Below the pieces are notes generated by a model, which was not told the origin of the DNA, ran no database searches, and saw only the letters and a list, made by a program, of their open reading frames with translations. Made by a program: the position numbers and the translations under genes. Of a stretch of DNA of 64,000 nucleotides, positions 1 to 10,690 are shown piece after piece. This stretch comes from Arachnia propionica (GTDB lineage: Bacteria > Actinomycetota > Actinomycetes > Propionibacteriales > Propionibacteriaceae): positions 186,001 to 250,000 of the forward strand of contig NZ_RQYT01000001.1 in assembly GCF_003932785.1 (NCBI RefSeq), in the 5' to 3' direction. Position 1 is the stretch's first letter. Each line of letters begins with the position of its first letter.

Positions 1-94
1 CGGGCACGAAGTGGCCCACCTCGTGCAGGGCGATGCACGCCATGATGAGCACGAAGAACGCGATCGCGAGCAGGATCGTCAGCAACAGGGTCAT
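1..94 (-). CDS. rip1: Site-2 zinc metalloprotease, N-terminal fragment (Rip1/RseP family)
   Basis: Only the first 31 codons are in the window; the gene continues off the left edge. Read on the minus strand, the ATG at 94 is followed by a hydrophobic segment and then HEVGH, the HExxH zinc site that sits in the first transmembrane helix of M50 intramembrane proteases. In actinobacteria this family cleaves membrane anti-sigma factors. The start overlaps the dxr stop (ATGA), so the two genes are translationally coupled; dxr-rip1 adjacency is common in actinobacteria. The assignment rests on this short motif and the neighbour. Confidence 0.8.
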   Translation of the reverse strand, partial: MTLLLTILLAIAFFVLIMACIALHEVGHFVP

Positions 95-1266
95 GAGAGT
101 TCCTCCACGAGTCGGGCCGCCTGCTCCCTGGCGGCGGCATCCGCCGCCAGCACCGCGGCGACCGTCAGGTCACCGTCCTCGACGTGGGCGGTGGCGAGGT
201 GCTCCGTGAGGCAGCGTCCGATGAGGTCCGGGATGTCGAGGAATCCGATGCGGCCATCACAGAATGCGTCGACGAGGACCTCGTTGGCGGCGTTGTAGAC
301 CGCCGGGGCCGTCCCCGCCGCACGTCCGGCCCGCCTGGCCAGCTCCACGGCGGGGAAGGTCCCGGAGTCGAGCGGCTCGAAGGTCCAGGTCGCCGCCGTC
401 GTCCAGTCGCAGGGGCGGGCGGCGTCAGCGAGGCGGTCGGGCCAGGTGAGCGCCAGGGCGATGGGGAGCCTCATGTCCGGCGGCGAGGCCTGCGCCAGGG
501 TGGAGCCGTCGCAGAACTCCACCATCGAGTGGACCACGGACTGCGGGTGCACCGTGACGACGATGTCGTCGTAGTCGACGCCGTACAGGAGGGCCGCCTC
601 GATGAGTTCCAGCCCCTTGTTGACCAGCGTCGAGGAGTTGATGGTGATGACACGGCCCATGTTCCAGGTCGGATGGGCCATGGCCTGCTCCGGTGTGACG
701 TCGCGGAGCTCCTCCCGGGTCCGGCCCCGGAAGGGGCCACCCGAGGCGGTGAGGATCAGCCTCCTCACCTCGTCCGCCCGGCCGCCGCGCAGCGCCTGCG
801 CGAAGGCGGAGTGCTCGGAATCCACGGCGACGAGCTGGCCGGGCGCTGCCGCCTCGGTGACCAGCCGCCCCCCGATGACGAGGGACTCCTTGTTGGCCAG
901 GGCGAGGGTGGTGCCTGCGGCGAGGGCGGCGAGGGTGGGTCCCAGACCGGCCGCCCCGGTGATGGCGTTGAGGACGACGTCGCAGTCCTGGGCGGCCAGC
1001 TGGGATGCGGCCTGCGCCCCGGTCAGGAACTCCGGATGCCGGATCCCGCGCGCGGTCAACTGCTCGAGAAGGCCCGGCAGGACGTCCTCACGGGCGAGGG
1101 CGACCCGGGCGGGTGCGAAACGCTCGATCTGGTCGACGAGTGTGGCGAGGTTCCCGCCCGACGCGGCCAGGGCGGCCACCTCGAACCGGTCACGACGCGA
1201 CGCGATCACATCGAGGGTCTGGGTACCGATGGAGCCGGTCGACCCGAGCAGGACAATTCTTCGCAC
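91..1266 (-). CDS. dxr: 1-deoxy-D-xylulose 5-phosphate reductoisomerase
   Basis: Cytoplasmic NADPH-dependent enzyme that converts DXP to 2-C-methyl-D-erythritol 4-phosphate, the committed step of the MEP isoprenoid pathway. The N-terminus carries the nucleotide-binding [16 protein letters not shown] motif. Further in are ANKESLV and the substrate loop SEHSAF, and near the C-terminus NAANEVLV. I chose the GTG at 1266, giving 391 residues, because family members start just before the LLGSTGSIG strand. A GTG at 1308 in the same frame adds 14 residues and has a G-rich stretch upstream, so it cannot be excluded. The stop overlaps the start of the downstream site-2 protease. Confidence 0.95.
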   Translation of the reverse strand: MRRIVLLGSTGSIGTQTLDVIASRRDRFEVAALAASGGNLATLVDQIERFAPARVALAREDVLPGLLEQLTARGIRHPEFLTGAQAASQLAAQDCDVVLNAITGAAGLGPTLAALAAGTTLALANKESLVIGGRLVTEAAAPGQLVAVDSEHSAFAQALRGGRADEVRRLILTASGGPFRGRTREELRDVTPEQAMAHPTWNMGRVITINSSTLVNKGLELIEAALLYGVDYDDIVVTVHPQSVVHSMVEFCDGSTLAQASPPDMRLPIALALTWPDRLADAARPCDWTTAATWTFEPLDSGTFPAVELARRAGRAAGTAPAVYNAANEVLVDAFCDGRIGFLDIPDLIGRCLTEHLATAHVEDGDLTVAAVLAADAAAREQAARLVEELS

Positions 1267-1335
1267 GGCGCCCAGTCTGTCATGCCGAGGGGACAGGACG
1301 CGTGTCACCGCGTCCCGCCCCCCATTCGCATCCTC

Positions 1336-2757
<1,422 letters not shown>

Positions 2758-3882
2758 TCAGTTCGTGGACGCCTCCTTCGCGGCAAGCTGTCCACATGCT
2801 CCGTCGATCTCCGAGCCGCGGGTGTCCCGCAGCGTGACGGGCACACCCCGTCGCTCCAGGGTCGCGATGAAGGCCGCCTCGTCCTCGCGTCGGGACGCGG
2901 TCCACCTCGAGCCGGGGGTGGGGTTGAGCGGGATGAGGTTGACGTGGACCCATCCCCAGTCCCCACGCCGCTTCAGCAGGTCCGCCAGCAGGTGGGCCCG
3001 CTGGACCTGGTCGTTGATGTCACGCATGAGGGCGTACTCGATGCTGACCCTGCGACGGGTGACGCGGGCGTACTCCCAGGCGGCGTCGACGACCTCCTTC
3101 ACCGGCCACCGGTTGTTGACGGGCACGATCTCGTTGCGCAGTTCGTCATCCGGGGCGTGGAGGGACACGGCGAGGGTGACGGGCAACCCCTCGGCCGTCA
3201 GGCGGGTGATCTGCGGCACGAGCCCGACGGTGGAGACGGTGATCCCCCGGGCGCTCATGCCGAACCCTGCGGGGACCGGGGCGATGAGGGTGCGGATGGC
3301 GCCGAGCACCGCCTTGTAGTTGGCGAGGGGCTCCCCCATACCCATGAAGACGATGTTGTTGAGCCGCCCCGTGGTTCCGGGAACCAGACCCGAGGTGAGC
3401 ATCCGGTTCGCCGCGAAGGCCTGGATGAGGATCTCCCCCCGGGAGAGGTTCCGTTTGAGGCCGCCCTGCCCGGTGGCGCAGAAGGGACAGGCCATGCCGC
3501 AGCCGGCCTGCGAACTGATGCACAGGGTGGAGCGGCTCGGGTAGCGCATGAGCACGGACTCCAGCAGCGACCCGTCGTGCAACCGCCACAGCGTCTTCAC
3601 GGTCCGTCCGCCGTCGGCGGTCTGCTGCCGCACCTGGGTGAGCAGGGCCGGGAAGAGCTGTTGCGCGAGGTCCTCCCGGATCGCGGCCGGCAGGTCCGTC
3701 CACCCGGCGACGTCGTCGCTCAGCCGGTCGAAGACGTGGCGGGAGACCTGGTCGGCGCGGAACCCAAGGAGCCCGAACGCCGTCATCGCCTCACGCCGGT
3801 CGTCGGGGTCGAGGTCGAGCCAGTGGGTGGGTGCCTTGCCGCGCGACGGCGCGTCGAAGACGAGCGGCAGGTTTCTGGTCAT
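2758..3882 (-). CDS. rlmN: Dual-specificity 23S rRNA/tRNA m2A methyltransferase, radical SAM
   Basis: Methylates C2 of A2503 in 23S rRNA and of A37 in some tRNAs. The radical-SAM cluster motif [12 protein letters not shown] supplies three cysteines in CxxxCxxC spacing. The C-terminal GACGQL contains the cysteine that is transiently methylated in this family. The protein is 374 residues, normal for RlmN; the related resistance enzyme Cfr is excluded by context and length. The ATG at 3882 follows GGGGGA and lies next to the cdsA stop, so it is probably read from the rpsB-to-cdsA transcript. Confidence 0.95.
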   Translation of the reverse strand: MTRNLPLVFDAPSRGKAPTHWLDLDPDDRREAMTAFGLLGFRADQVSRHVFDRLSDDVAGWTDLPAAIREDLAQQLFPALLTQVRQQTADGGRTVKTLWRLHDGSLLESVLMRYPSRSTLCISSQAGCGMACPFCATGQGGLKRNLSRGEILIQAFAANRMLTSGLVPGTTGRLNNIVFMGMGEPLANYKAVLGAIRTLIAPVPAGFGMSARGITVSTVGLVPQITRLTAEGLPVTLAVSLHAPDDELRNEIVPVNNRWPVKEVVDAAWEYARVTRRRVSIEYALMRDINDQVQRAHLLADLLKRRGDWGWVHVNLIPLNPTPGSRWTASRREDEAAFIATLERRGVPVTLRDTRGSEIDGACGQLAAKEASTN

Positions 3883-3883
3883 G

Positions 3884-4753
3884 TCATCCCCCGAGGCCAA
3901 GGTGCAGGACGAGCCAGCCTACAGGCGCCGCGAACAACAGTGAATCCAGCCGATCCATGAGCCCGCCGTGACCGGGGAGAAAGTTGGACATGTCCTTGAT
4001 GCCGACGTCCCGTTTCACCAGGGACTCGACGAGGTCCCCGAGGGTCGCCGCCGGGGCGATCGTGACCCCGAGCACCAGGCCCAACCACCACGGGGCTCCG
4101 AGCAGGAACACCGCGCAGAGCGTGCCCATGATCCCGGCCACGACCACGGATCCGGCGAACCCCTCCCAGGTCTTCGACGGGGAGATCCTGGGTGCCATCC
4201 GGTGCCGCCCGATGAGGGAGCCCACGGCGTAGGCCCCGGTGTCGGAGGCGGAGATGCACACCACGACCGAGACGATCCGGAGTCCCCCGTCGTCGGGGGT
4301 CATGAGCAGCGGGATGAAGATCCCCATCAGCGGGATCCACGCGATGATGAGGGCACTGGCGGCGATGTCCCGGATGAAGCCCTCCGGTTCCTGGAACAAC
4401 AGCCTGGCGACGAGGCACGCCACGACGGTCCCGGCCACGCAGATCATCGCGAAGGTCGTGGGGGCCAGCCCGAGGTGGAACTCCGACATGGCGTAGCCAC
4501 CCAGGATGCTGATCGCGGTCCCGGCGACGATGGTCCGCGGCTGGGCGTGCATCCCCTTGCGCTGCAGGGCGTGGTGCACCTCGATCACCCCGAGGCTCAA
4601 CGCGAATGCGGAGAGGGCGACGAAGAACCACGGCACCCACAGCACGCCCACCGCGATCGCGGCCATCAGGGCGACACCGACGCCGATGGCGACCGGCAGG
4701 TTCCTGCCAGTCCTCGGCGCCGGTGTCGTCGTCGCGGGATCCTGCGATGGCAT
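3884..4753 (-). CDS. cdsA: Phosphatidate cytidylyltransferase
   Basis: Integral membrane enzyme that makes CDP-diacylglycerol from phosphatidate and CTP, the precursor of phosphatidylglycerol, phosphatidylinositol and cardiolipin. The 289-residue product has about eight hydrophobic segments and the full C-terminal CdsA signature: [11 protein letters not shown] followed by [12 protein letters not shown]. The first 20 residues are polar and rich in T and P. The ATG at 4753 shares one base with the frr stop (TGATG), and the stop is one base from the rlmN start, so this is a tightly coupled operon. Confidence 0.96.
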   Translation of the reverse strand: MPSQDPATTTPAPRTGRNLPVAIGVGVALMAAIAVGVLWVPWFFVALSAFALSLGVIEVHHALQRKGMHAQPRTIVAGTAISILGGYAMSEFHLGLAPTTFAMICVAGTVVACLVARLLFQEPEGFIRDIAASALIIAWIPLMGIFIPLLMTPDDGGLRIVSVVVCISASDTGAYAVGSLIGRHRMAPRISPSKTWEGFAGSVVVAGIMGTLCAVFLLGAPWWLGLVLGVTIAPAATLGDLVESLVKRDVGIKDMSNFLPGHGGLMDRLDSLLFAAPVGWLVLHLGLGG

Positions 4754-5310
4754 CAGATCTCGCTGAGTTCGGCTTCCTTGTGCTTGAGCAGCTCGTCGAC
4801 GGCCTCCACGTACTTCTTGGTGGTGGCGTCCATGGCCTTCTCGGCGCGACTCAGCTCGTCCTCGCTGATCTCGTGGTCCTTCTCCAGCTTCTTCAGCTGA
4901 TCCATGGCATGGCGGCGGACGTTGCGGACCGCGACGCGGGCCTCCTCGGCCTTGGCCCTGGCCATCTTGATGTACTCCTTGCGCCGCTCCTCGGTGAGCT
5001 GGGGCATGACACAACGGATGGCGGTGCCGTCGTTGCTGGGGTTCACCCCGAGATCCGCGTCACGGATGGCCTTCTCGATGGCGCCCATGGCGCTGCGGTC
5101 GAACGGGGTGATGAGCATCGTCCGGGGGTCGGGCGCGGTGAAGGTTGCCAACTGCTGCAGCGGGGTCGGGGCACCGTAGTAGTCGGCGTTGAGCTTGTTG
5201 AACATCGCGGGGTGAGCGCGACCGGTGCGGATGGTGGCCAGGTCCTCCCGTGCATGGTCCACGGTGAACTGCATCTTGGACTGGGCTTCCTTCTCGACAT
5301 CAGCGATCAT
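4753..5310 (-). CDS. frr: Ribosome recycling factor
   Basis: With EF-G it splits post-termination ribosomes. The product is 185 residues, the usual RRF length, starting MIADVEKEAQ and containing the family segment IRTGRAHPAMFN and the C-terminal helix rich in E and K. The start at 5310 has AAAGGAG seven bases upstream; an in-frame extension of 25 codons upstream reads as proline-rich non-homologous sequence and is rejected. It lies between pyrH and cdsA in the conserved rpsB-tsf-pyrH-frr order. Confidence 0.97.
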   Translation of the reverse strand: MIADVEKEAQSKMQFTVDHAREDLATIRTGRAHPAMFNKLNADYYGAPTPLQQLATFTAPDPRTMLITPFDRSAMGAIEKAIRDADLGVNPSNDGTAIRCVMPQLTEERRKEYIKMARAKAEEARVAVRNVRRHAMDQLKKLEKDHEISEDELSRAEKAMDATTKKYVEAVDELLKHKEAELSEI

Positions 5311-5341
5311 GCCGGTCTCCTTTGTGTGGGATGGGATGGGG

Positions 5342-6055
5342 TCAGCGGGACACGAGGGTCCCGATGGGATCCCCTTGGACGACACGGCCGATGTTGCCGC
5401 GTTCGGACAGGTTGAAGAAGACGAGGTTGAGGGAGTTGTCGCGGGCCAGGGCGAGGGCCGTGGCGTCGGCGACCTTGAGGTCCTTGGCGAGGAACTCGTC
5501 GTGGGTCAGGTGGTCGAACCGCTTCGCCTGCGCATTGGTCCGGGGATCGGAGTCGTACACCCCGTCGACCCCCTGCTTGCCCATGAGCAGCACCTCGGCG
5601 CCGATCTCGAGGGCACGCTGGGCGGCGACGGTGTCGGTGGAGAAGTAGGGCATGCCGGAGCCCGCCCCGAAGATGACGAGCCGCCCCTTCTCGAGGTGCC
5701 GCTCGGCACGCCGGGGGATGTAGGGCTCCGCCACCTGGGCCATGTGGATGGCGGACTGGACCCGGGTGTCGATGCCCTCCTTCTCGAGGAAGTCCTGGAG
5801 CGCGATGGCGTTCATGACGGTCCCGAGCATGCCCATGTAGTCCGCCCGGTCGCGGGCCATGCCGTTCTGGCTCAGCTCCGCGCCCCGGAAGTAGTTGCCG
5901 CCGCCGACGACGACCGCGACCTGGGTCCCCTGCGAGACGACGGCTGCGACCTCCTTGGCGATCCCGGAGACGACGACGGGGTCGACCCCGAGCTTGCCTC
6001 CGCCGAACACCTCGCCGGAGAGCTTGAGGAGCACCCTCTGGTACGGCTTGTTCAT
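5342..6055 (-). CDS. pyrH: UMP kinase
   Basis: Hexameric amino-acid-kinase-fold enzyme that phosphorylates UMP to UDP using ATP. The 237-residue product starts [15 protein letters not shown], whose LKLSGE is the phosphate-binding strand, followed by [10 protein letters not shown] and, later, the UMP-binding [12 protein letters not shown]. The ATG at 6055 was preferred over one 13 codons upstream because the family begins right at this strand. It lies 31 bases upstream of frr and is separated from tsf by a strong hairpin at 6115-6144. Confidence 0.97.
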   Translation of the reverse strand: MNKPYQRVLLKLSGEVFGGGKLGVDPVVVSGIAKEVAAVVSQGTQVAVVVGGGNYFRGAELSQNGMARDRADYMGMLGTVMNAIALQDFLEKEGIDTRVQSAIHMAQVAEPYIPRRAERHLEKGRLVIFGAGSGMPYFSTDTVAAQRALEIGAEVLLMGKQGVDGVYDSDPRTNAQAKRFDHLTHDEFLAKDLKVADATALALARDNSLNLVFFNLSERGNIGRVVQGDPIGTLVSR

Positions 6056-6114
6056 CCTGTCCCCTTGTCCTGTGGTTGGGCCTGGTGTCACCATATCGCC
6101 TTGGCGGAATACGA

Positions 6115-6144
6115 AACGAGCGTGCCCCGCGGGGCACGCTCGTT
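6115..6144 (-). terminator. Intrinsic terminator-like hairpin after tsf
   Basis: A perfect palindrome: a 14-base arm, AACGAGCGTGCCCC, a two-base centre, and its exact complement. Read on the minus strand it begins 9 bases after the tsf stop and is followed by GTTTCGTATT, a weak T-rich run. It sits between tsf and pyrH and so probably reduces read-through from rpsB-tsf into pyrH-frr-cdsA. Because it is symmetric it could act on both strands. Confidence 0.7.
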
Positions 6145-6152
6145 GTCAGACA

Positions 6153-6962
6153 TCAGGCGCTGACGGCCAGTCGGGCGAATCGCTTGACCTCCATGCCGGC
6201 CTCCTTGAGGACGTCACCGACGGTCTTCTTGTCCTCCCAGACGGCGGGCTGGTCGATCAGGACGGTGTCCTTGAAGTAGCCACCGAGGCGCCCCTCGACG
6301 ATGCGCGGCAGTGCAGCCTCCGGCTTGCCCTCCTCACGTGCGGTGGCCTCCGCGATCCGACGCTCGTTCTCGACGGTCTCGGCGGGGACCTCGTCGCGGG
6401 TGACGTGGCTCGGGCTCATGGCCGCGATGTGCATGGCGACCTGGTGGGCGAGGGTGTCGTCACCGCCGGTGTACTCCACCAGCACACCGACCTGCGGGGG
6501 CAGGTCGGAGGCGCGACGGTGCAGGTACAGGTGGGTGGTGCCGTCGTAGTTGGCCACACCGACCAGGGAGAGGTTCTCCCCGATCTTGCCGGCCAGGCCC
6601 TGCACGGCCTCGAGGACCGTGGCCTCGCCCAGCGAGGCGGCGTTGGCGGCCTCGACGTCACCTGCGCCGCTGGCGGCGACGGCCTCGACGATCCGGTCGG
6701 CCAGGCCGACGAACTCGGCGTTCTTGGCAACGAAGTCGGTCTCCGCGGCGAACTGGATGAGCACGCCGTCGCGACCGGCCACGATGCCGTTGGTGGCCTC
6801 CTTGTCGGTGCGCTTGGCGGCCTTGGCGAGGCCCTGGATGCGCAGCAGCTCAACGGCCTTGTCGAAATCGCCCTCGGCCTCGGTGAGCGCCTTCTTGGCG
6901 TCCATCATCCCGGCGCCGGTGGCGTCGCGGAGCTTCTTGACGTCGGCAGCAGTGATTGCCAT
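6153..6962 (-). CDS. tsf: Translation elongation factor Ts
   Basis: Guanine-nucleotide exchange factor for EF-Tu. The 269-residue product starts MAITAADVKKLRDATGAG, a UBA-like N-terminal domain with the EF-Ts signature 1 (LRDATGAGMMDAKKAL). Signature 2, ETDFVAKN, follows near residue 75. An in-frame upstream extension of about 59 codons is low-complexity proline/arginine and is the shadow of the rpsB 3' end. It lies 31 bases after rpsB and is followed by a hairpin terminator. Confidence 0.97.
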   Translation of the reverse strand: MAITAADVKKLRDATGAGMMDAKKALTEAEGDFDKAVELLRIQGLAKAAKRTDKEATNGIVAGRDGVLIQFAAETDFVAKNAEFVGLADRIVEAVAASGAGDVEAANAASLGEATVLEAVQGLAGKIGENLSLVGVANYDGTTHLYLHRRASDLPPQVGVLVEYTGGDDTLAHQVAMHIAAMSPSHVTRDEVPAETVENERRIAEATAREEGKPEAALPRIVEGRLGGYFKDTVLIDQPAVWEDKKTVGDVLKEAGMEVKRFARLAVSA

Positions 6963-6993
6963 CTTGAACTTCCCGTCTGGTGTCGTGGGCGGA

Positions 6994-7836
6994 TTACTTG
7001 GACTCGGGGGTGGCCGGGGCGGCCTCGGCCTCGGGGGTGGCCTCCGCAGCGGGGGCCTCCTCGGCGGCGGCGTCGCCCTGGGCCAGGAGCTCGCGCTCCC
7101 AGTCGGGCATGGGCTCGGCCTCGACCTCATCGCCGCCACGCCCCGAGGAACGCTCGATGAGCCCCTCGGCGACGGCGTCGGCGATGATGCGGGTCAGCAG
7201 GGCGACGGAACGGATCGCGTCGTCGTTGCCGGGGACGGCGTAGTCGACCTCGTCGGGGTCGCAGTTGGTGTCGAGGATGCCGACCACGGGGATCCGCAGC
7301 TTGCGGGCCTCGTCGACGGCGAGGTGTTCCTTCTTGGTGTCGACGACCCACACGGCCTGCGGGGTGCGGATCATGTCGCGGATGCCGCCGAGCGTCTTGT
7401 CGAGCTTGGTCTTCTCACGCTCGAGCTGCAGCAGTTCCTTCTTGGTCAGACCGGTGGTCGCCGAGTCGGTGAGATCCATGCCCTCGAGCTCCTTGAGGCG
7501 CTGGATCCGCTTGGTGACGGTGTGGAAGTTGGTGAGCATGCCACCCAGCCAGCGCTGGTTGACGTAGGGCATGCCGACGCGGGTGGCCTGCTCGGCGATG
7601 GCCTCCTGGGCCTGCTTCTTGGTGCCGACGAACAGGATCTGACCGCCACGGGCGACGGTGGACTTCACGAAGTGGAAGGCCTTGTCGATGTAGCTCAGGG
7701 AGAGCTGGAGGTCGATGATGTAGATGCCGTTGCGCTCGGTGAAGATGAAGCGCTTCATCTTCGGGTTCCAACGACGGGTCTGGTGTCCGAAGTGAACGCC
7801 GGACTCGAGCAGCTGACGGGTGGTCACGACGGCCAT
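6994..7836 (-). CDS. rpsB: 30S ribosomal protein S2
   Basis: Structural protein of the small ribosomal subunit. The 280-residue product starts [20 protein letters not shown], the S2 signature region, with WNPKMKRFI close behind. The last 40 residues are an alanine/glutamate/proline-rich acidic tail typical of actinobacterial S2. AAAGGA lies seven bases before the ATG. It heads the block rpsB-tsf-(terminator)-pyrH-frr-cdsA-rlmN and has a 5' leader of about 200 bases. Confidence 0.97.
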   Translation of the reverse strand: MAVVTTRQLLESGVHFGHQTRRWNPKMKRFIFTERNGIYIIDLQLSLSYIDKAFHFVKSTVARGGQILFVGTKKQAQEAIAEQATRVGMPYVNQRWLGGMLTNFHTVTKRIQRLKELEGMDLTDSATTGLTKKELLQLEREKTKLDKTLGGIRDMIRTPQAVWVVDTKKEHLAVDEARKLRIPVVGILDTNCDPDEVDYAVPGNDDAIRSVALLTRIIADAVAEGLIERSSGRGGDEVEAEPMPDWERELLAQGDAAAEEAPAAEATPEAEAAPATPESK

Positions 7837-8143
7837 GGCCGTTCCTTTCACGGTGGGCAGCCTGGCCGCCCACCCGATGACGGGGTGGACCGAGGGCCCA
7901 CGCAGGTGGTTGTTCCCAGGACCCCGGCGGGGCCCTGCCTGATGCGCCCGGCACCGGCACCCGGATGGTTGGTCCGGGACCACGCCGCTGCCGACGGTCC
8001 TCCCGTTGAAGCGCATGCGATGTCAATCGGGCATGCCGATTGCAGGCCAATCCTATGCGCCGACCCGGGCGGGCGTCCAACCAGTTCTCCACAGATCCAG
8101 ACGTGGATGACCGTTGGGGTGCGTGGCTGCCCAGAGTGAGGGT
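7837..8143. promoter_or_regulatory. Intergenic leader/promoter region between rpsB and the M23 gene
   Basis: A 307-base divergent spacer with no convincing gene. On the minus strand it would be the rpsB leader. Just before the rpsB ribosome-binding site there is a potential stem, GGTGGGC paired with GCCCACC around a nine-base loop (about 7854-7876). That position would suit translational feedback as known for other ribosomal-protein leaders; this is inference. On the plus strand the last 60 bases before 8144 contain AGAGTGAGGGT as a weak ribosome-binding site for the M23 gene. Confidence 0.5.
8050..8080 (-). promoter_or_regulatory. Candidate sigma-A-type promoter for rpsB
   Basis: Read on the minus strand, TTGGAC (8080-8075) is followed 19 bases later by TAGGAT (8055-8050). 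Both resemble the -35 and -10 boxes of housekeeping actinobacterial promoters, though the spacing is one to two bases longer than ideal. Transcription would start near 8043 and give a leader of about 205 bases for rpsB. Confidence 0.4.
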
Positions 8144-9046
8144 ATGAGGAAACTGTTGGCGATCGTCACGGCCTGGTTGTTGCTGGTGGCCGCGCCGTGG
8201 GCCGTGGCCGAGGAGGGGCTCACCCTGTCACCGCCCGTGGACGGCGAGGTGATGAGGTCCTTCGACGGCGGCACCTCCCCGTACTCGGCCGGGCACCGTG
8301 GTGTCGACCTGCGGGCGGAGGTGGGGCAGCCGATCCGGGCCGCCGCGCCGGGGGTGATCCACTTCTCCGGATCGGTGGCGGGACGCCCGTCGGTGTCGGT
8401 GGACCACGGCAACGGTCTGCGCACCACCTACACCCCCGTCGAGGGCTCGCTGGAGGTGGGGACCATCGTCTCCGAGGGACAGGAGATCGGCCGGCTGGCG
8501 GCACAACCCCACTGCGCCCCCGAGTTCTGCCTGCACTGGGGGCTGACCGACGGCACGATCTACCACGATCCGCTCCGCCACCTCGCCACCCCCGAGGTGA
8601 GGCTGGTCCCGAACGGCTCCCGGCCGAGTCCCCCACCGTGGCTGCCCCCGGCATCGGTTCCCCTGCCCAGCGCGGGACGTCCGGTTCCCGGACCGATCAC
8701 CAGCCCCTACGGCATGCGGGTGCACCCGGTGACGGGGGTGTACAAGCTCCATGACGGGGTGGACTTCGGCTCCCCCTGCGGCACACCGATCCGACTGCCG
8801 TGGGCCGGGCGCGTCGTCTCGGCGGGCCACGACGGCGGCTACGGCTTCCGGGTGATCGTGGAGCACGGGTCGCTGAGGACCGGGTATGCGCACCTGCCCG
8901 GGATCGACGTCCGGGTCGGCGACGACCTCGAGGCCGGGGCCGTCGTGGGGGTCGTCGGGAACTCCGGTTACTCCACCGGCTGCCATCTCCACTGGATGGC
9001 GTGGCGGGACGGGCAACTCATCGACCCCGCCACCCTGCTGTCATGA
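8144..9046 (+). CDS. Secreted protein with two tandem M23/LytM peptidase domains
   Basis: The 300-residue product has a signal peptide (MRKLLAIVTAWLLLVAAPWA) with likely cleavage after AVA. The first LytM-like domain carries HRGVDL (about residues 57-62) and, near residue 137, CLHWGL. The second carries HDGVDF (about 204-209) and CHLHWMAW near residue 284. HxxxD and HxH-like motifs supply zinc ligands in M23 peptidases; the first domain reads CLHW where the second reads HLHW, so the first may be a degenerate or non-catalytic copy. A secreted M23 gene between rpsB and xerC is a known actinobacterial arrangement, usually with one domain. Likely role: cell-wall hydrolysis, or activating an amidase at division. 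Confidence 0.88.
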   Translation: MRKLLAIVTAWLLLVAAPWAVAEEGLTLSPPVDGEVMRSFDGGTSPYSAGHRGVDLRAEVGQPIRAAAPGVIHFSGSVAGRPSVSVDHGNGLRTTYTPVEGSLEVGTIVSEGQEIGRLAAQPHCAPEFCLHWGLTDGTIYHDPLRHLATPEVRLVPNGSRPSPPPWLPPASVPLPSAGRPVPGPITSPYGMRVHPVTGVYKLHDGVDFGSPCGTPIRLPWAGRVVSAGHDGGYGFRVIVEHGSLRTGYAHLPGIDVRVGDDLEAGAVVGVVGNSGYSTGCHLHWMAWRDGQLIDPATLLS

Positions 9047-9937
9047 CCCCGCGCGGGGGTGGGCCTGTTCGAACGCGGCACGGAGCCGCTCGTTCGACAC
9101 GTGCGTGTAGTTCTGCGTCGTCGCGACCGAGGCGTGGCCGAGCAGCTCCTGGACGCTCCTGAGATCCGCCCCTCCGGCGAGGAGATGGGTGGCCATCGCG
9201 TGGCGCAGCGCGTGGGGGCTCACCGAGTGTCCTCCCGCTGTCGTGGCGTCACGCACGATGCGCCGCGCGACCCTCGGGTCGAGGGCGCCTCCGCGGGCAC
9301 CGAGGAAGACCAACGGTGGGCTGGCGGGGGTCGCCACGTGGTGGCGGGCCGCCAGCCACCCCTCGAGGGCCCTTCTCGCCGGGATCCCCATGGGCACGGT
9401 GCGTTCCTTGTCGCCCTTGCCGATGACTCGCACCGTGGAGCGCTCGAGATCGACGTCGCCCAGGCGCAGGTCGCACGCCTCCGCCACCCTGAGCCCGCTG
9501 GCGTAGAGCAGCTCCACGAGGGCGAGGTCACGCAGGGCCTGCGGCTCCCCCGTCGCCGCCCCCTCAGCCAGGGAGGCGATCGACTCCTCCACGGCGCGAC
9601 GCGTGGGAACTTCCGGGAGGGTGCGGGCCCGCCTCGGGGTGCGGAGCCGTGCCGCAGGATTGCCCGAAACGTGTCCCTCGTGGTGTGCCCAGGCGAAGAA
9701 GCCCTTCAGGCAGGAGACCCGCCGCTGCAGCGTCGCCGTGGCCGCCCCCTGCTCCAGCAGCGACGCCAACCAGTCACGCAGCTGCGTCAGGGTGACCCGC
9801 CCCGGCGGATCCGGCAGGAAGGCAGCCAGTCCCCGCAGGTCGGCGTCGTAGGCCCTGGCCGTCGCCGGGGAGAGGGAACGTTCCGCCCGCAGGTGCAGGC
9901 CGTACTCGGCGATGAGTGCTTCCCACGCGGCGTCCAT
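9041..9937 (-). CDS. xerC: XerC-type tyrosine recombinase
   Basis: Site-specific recombinase that, with XerD, resolves chromosome dimers at dif. The 298-residue product has an N-terminal SAM-like core-binding domain (about 1-90). The catalytic domain carries SGLRVAEACDL (first Arg), SPHALRHAMATHL (HxxR), LLGHAS (His) and TTQNYTHVS (Tyr nucleophile). The ATG at 9937 fits the family start; a longer frame upstream overlaps the divergent def gene and is rejected. Its last six bases overlap the convergent M23 gene. Location beside M23-rpsB supports the chromosomal XerC rather than a phage integrase. Confidence 0.92.
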   Translation of the reverse strand: MDAAWEALIAEYGLHLRAERSLSPATARAYDADLRGLAAFLPDPPGRVTLTQLRDWLASLLEQGAATATLQRRVSCLKGFFAWAHHEGHVSGNPAARLRTPRRARTLPEVPTRRAVEESIASLAEGAATGEPQALRDLALVELLYASGLRVAEACDLRLGDVDLERSTVRVIGKGDKERTVPMGIPARRALEGWLAARHHVATPASPPLVFLGARGGALDPRVARRIVRDATTAGGHSVSPHALRHAMATHLLAGGADLRSVQELLGHASVATTQNYTHVSNERLRAAFEQAHPRAGS

Positions 9938-10001
9938 GCCCACCAGTGTCCCACCGGTGCATACTTGGGGGCGCACGACGATCCGGGAAGGCTGGAGTTC
10001 C

Positions 10002-10601
10002 ATGTCCGAAGACCTCACCACGGGCGGGAAGGTCCGCCCCATCACCCGCTGGGGAACGCCGGTGATGCACGCCAGGACCGCTGAGGTGACGGAGTTCGGG
10101 GAGGAGTTGCACGAACTCGTCCGCGACATGTTCGCCACCATGCGTGCCGCCGAAGGGGTGGGTCTGGCAGCCACTCAGGTCGGGGTCGGTCTCGCCGTGT
10201 TCATCTACGAGTGCCCGGACGGCGACAACCGGATCCAGCGCGGGGTGGTGTGCAACCCCACCATCGAACTGCCGAAGGGCAAGGACCGCAACCTCGACCC
10301 GGCCGAGGAGGGCTGCCTGTCCTGGCCCGGCGGCTATTCGAGCGTGCCCCGCCCGGACAAGGCGATCTGTCGCGGGCAGGATGCCTTCGGCAACGACGTC
10401 GAACTCGTGGGGACCGGGCTCCTCGCCCGCTGTTTCCAGCATGAGACGGATCATCTCAACGGCACGGTGTTCGGGGATCGGATCTCCGGTCGGGCCCGGC
10501 GCAAGCTCGACGAGCAGGTGGCTGATCTGGCGTGGCGCTACCCCGACGACTGGCCGGTCTCCCCGAAGGCGAAGTCCGCTCCCCTGCCCTCGCAGGAGTG
10601 A
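10002..10601 (+). CDS. def: Peptide deformylase
   Basis: Removes the formyl group from the N-terminal methionine of nascent proteins. All three metal-site motifs are present: GVGLAATQVG, EGCLSWPG (Cys ligand), and QHETDHLNGTVF (two His ligands and the catalytic Glu). The product is 199 residues. The ATG at 10002 is preceded by GGCTGGAG; the in-frame upstream extension to 9912 runs antisense into xerC and is not homologous. The C-terminus ends in a basic and proline-rich tail after the catalytic helix. It is divergent from xerC with about 64 bases between. Confidence 0.95.
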   Translation: MSEDLTTGGKVRPITRWGTPVMHARTAEVTEFGEELHELVRDMFATMRAAEGVGLAATQVGVGLAVFIYECPDGDNRIQRGVVCNPTIELPKGKDRNLDPAEEGCLSWPGGYSSVPRPDKAICRGQDAFGNDVELVGTGLLARCFQHETDHLNGTVFGDRISGRARRKLDEQVADLAWRYPDDWPVSPKAKSAPLPSQE

Positions 10602-10690
10602 CCCCTCCCACGAGGATCCTTTCCGATTTCCCCAACGGTGCGGCGGGAAGCATGATGGGCTTGTCGCAGTACCCACGTCGAAGGTGAACG

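Noticed and set aside
9041-9937. Tyrosine recombinase as evidence of a prophage or integrative element
   Set aside because: It lies in the conserved rpsB-M23-xerC arrangement, has XerC length, and no att-like repeats, tRNA or phage genes are nearby.
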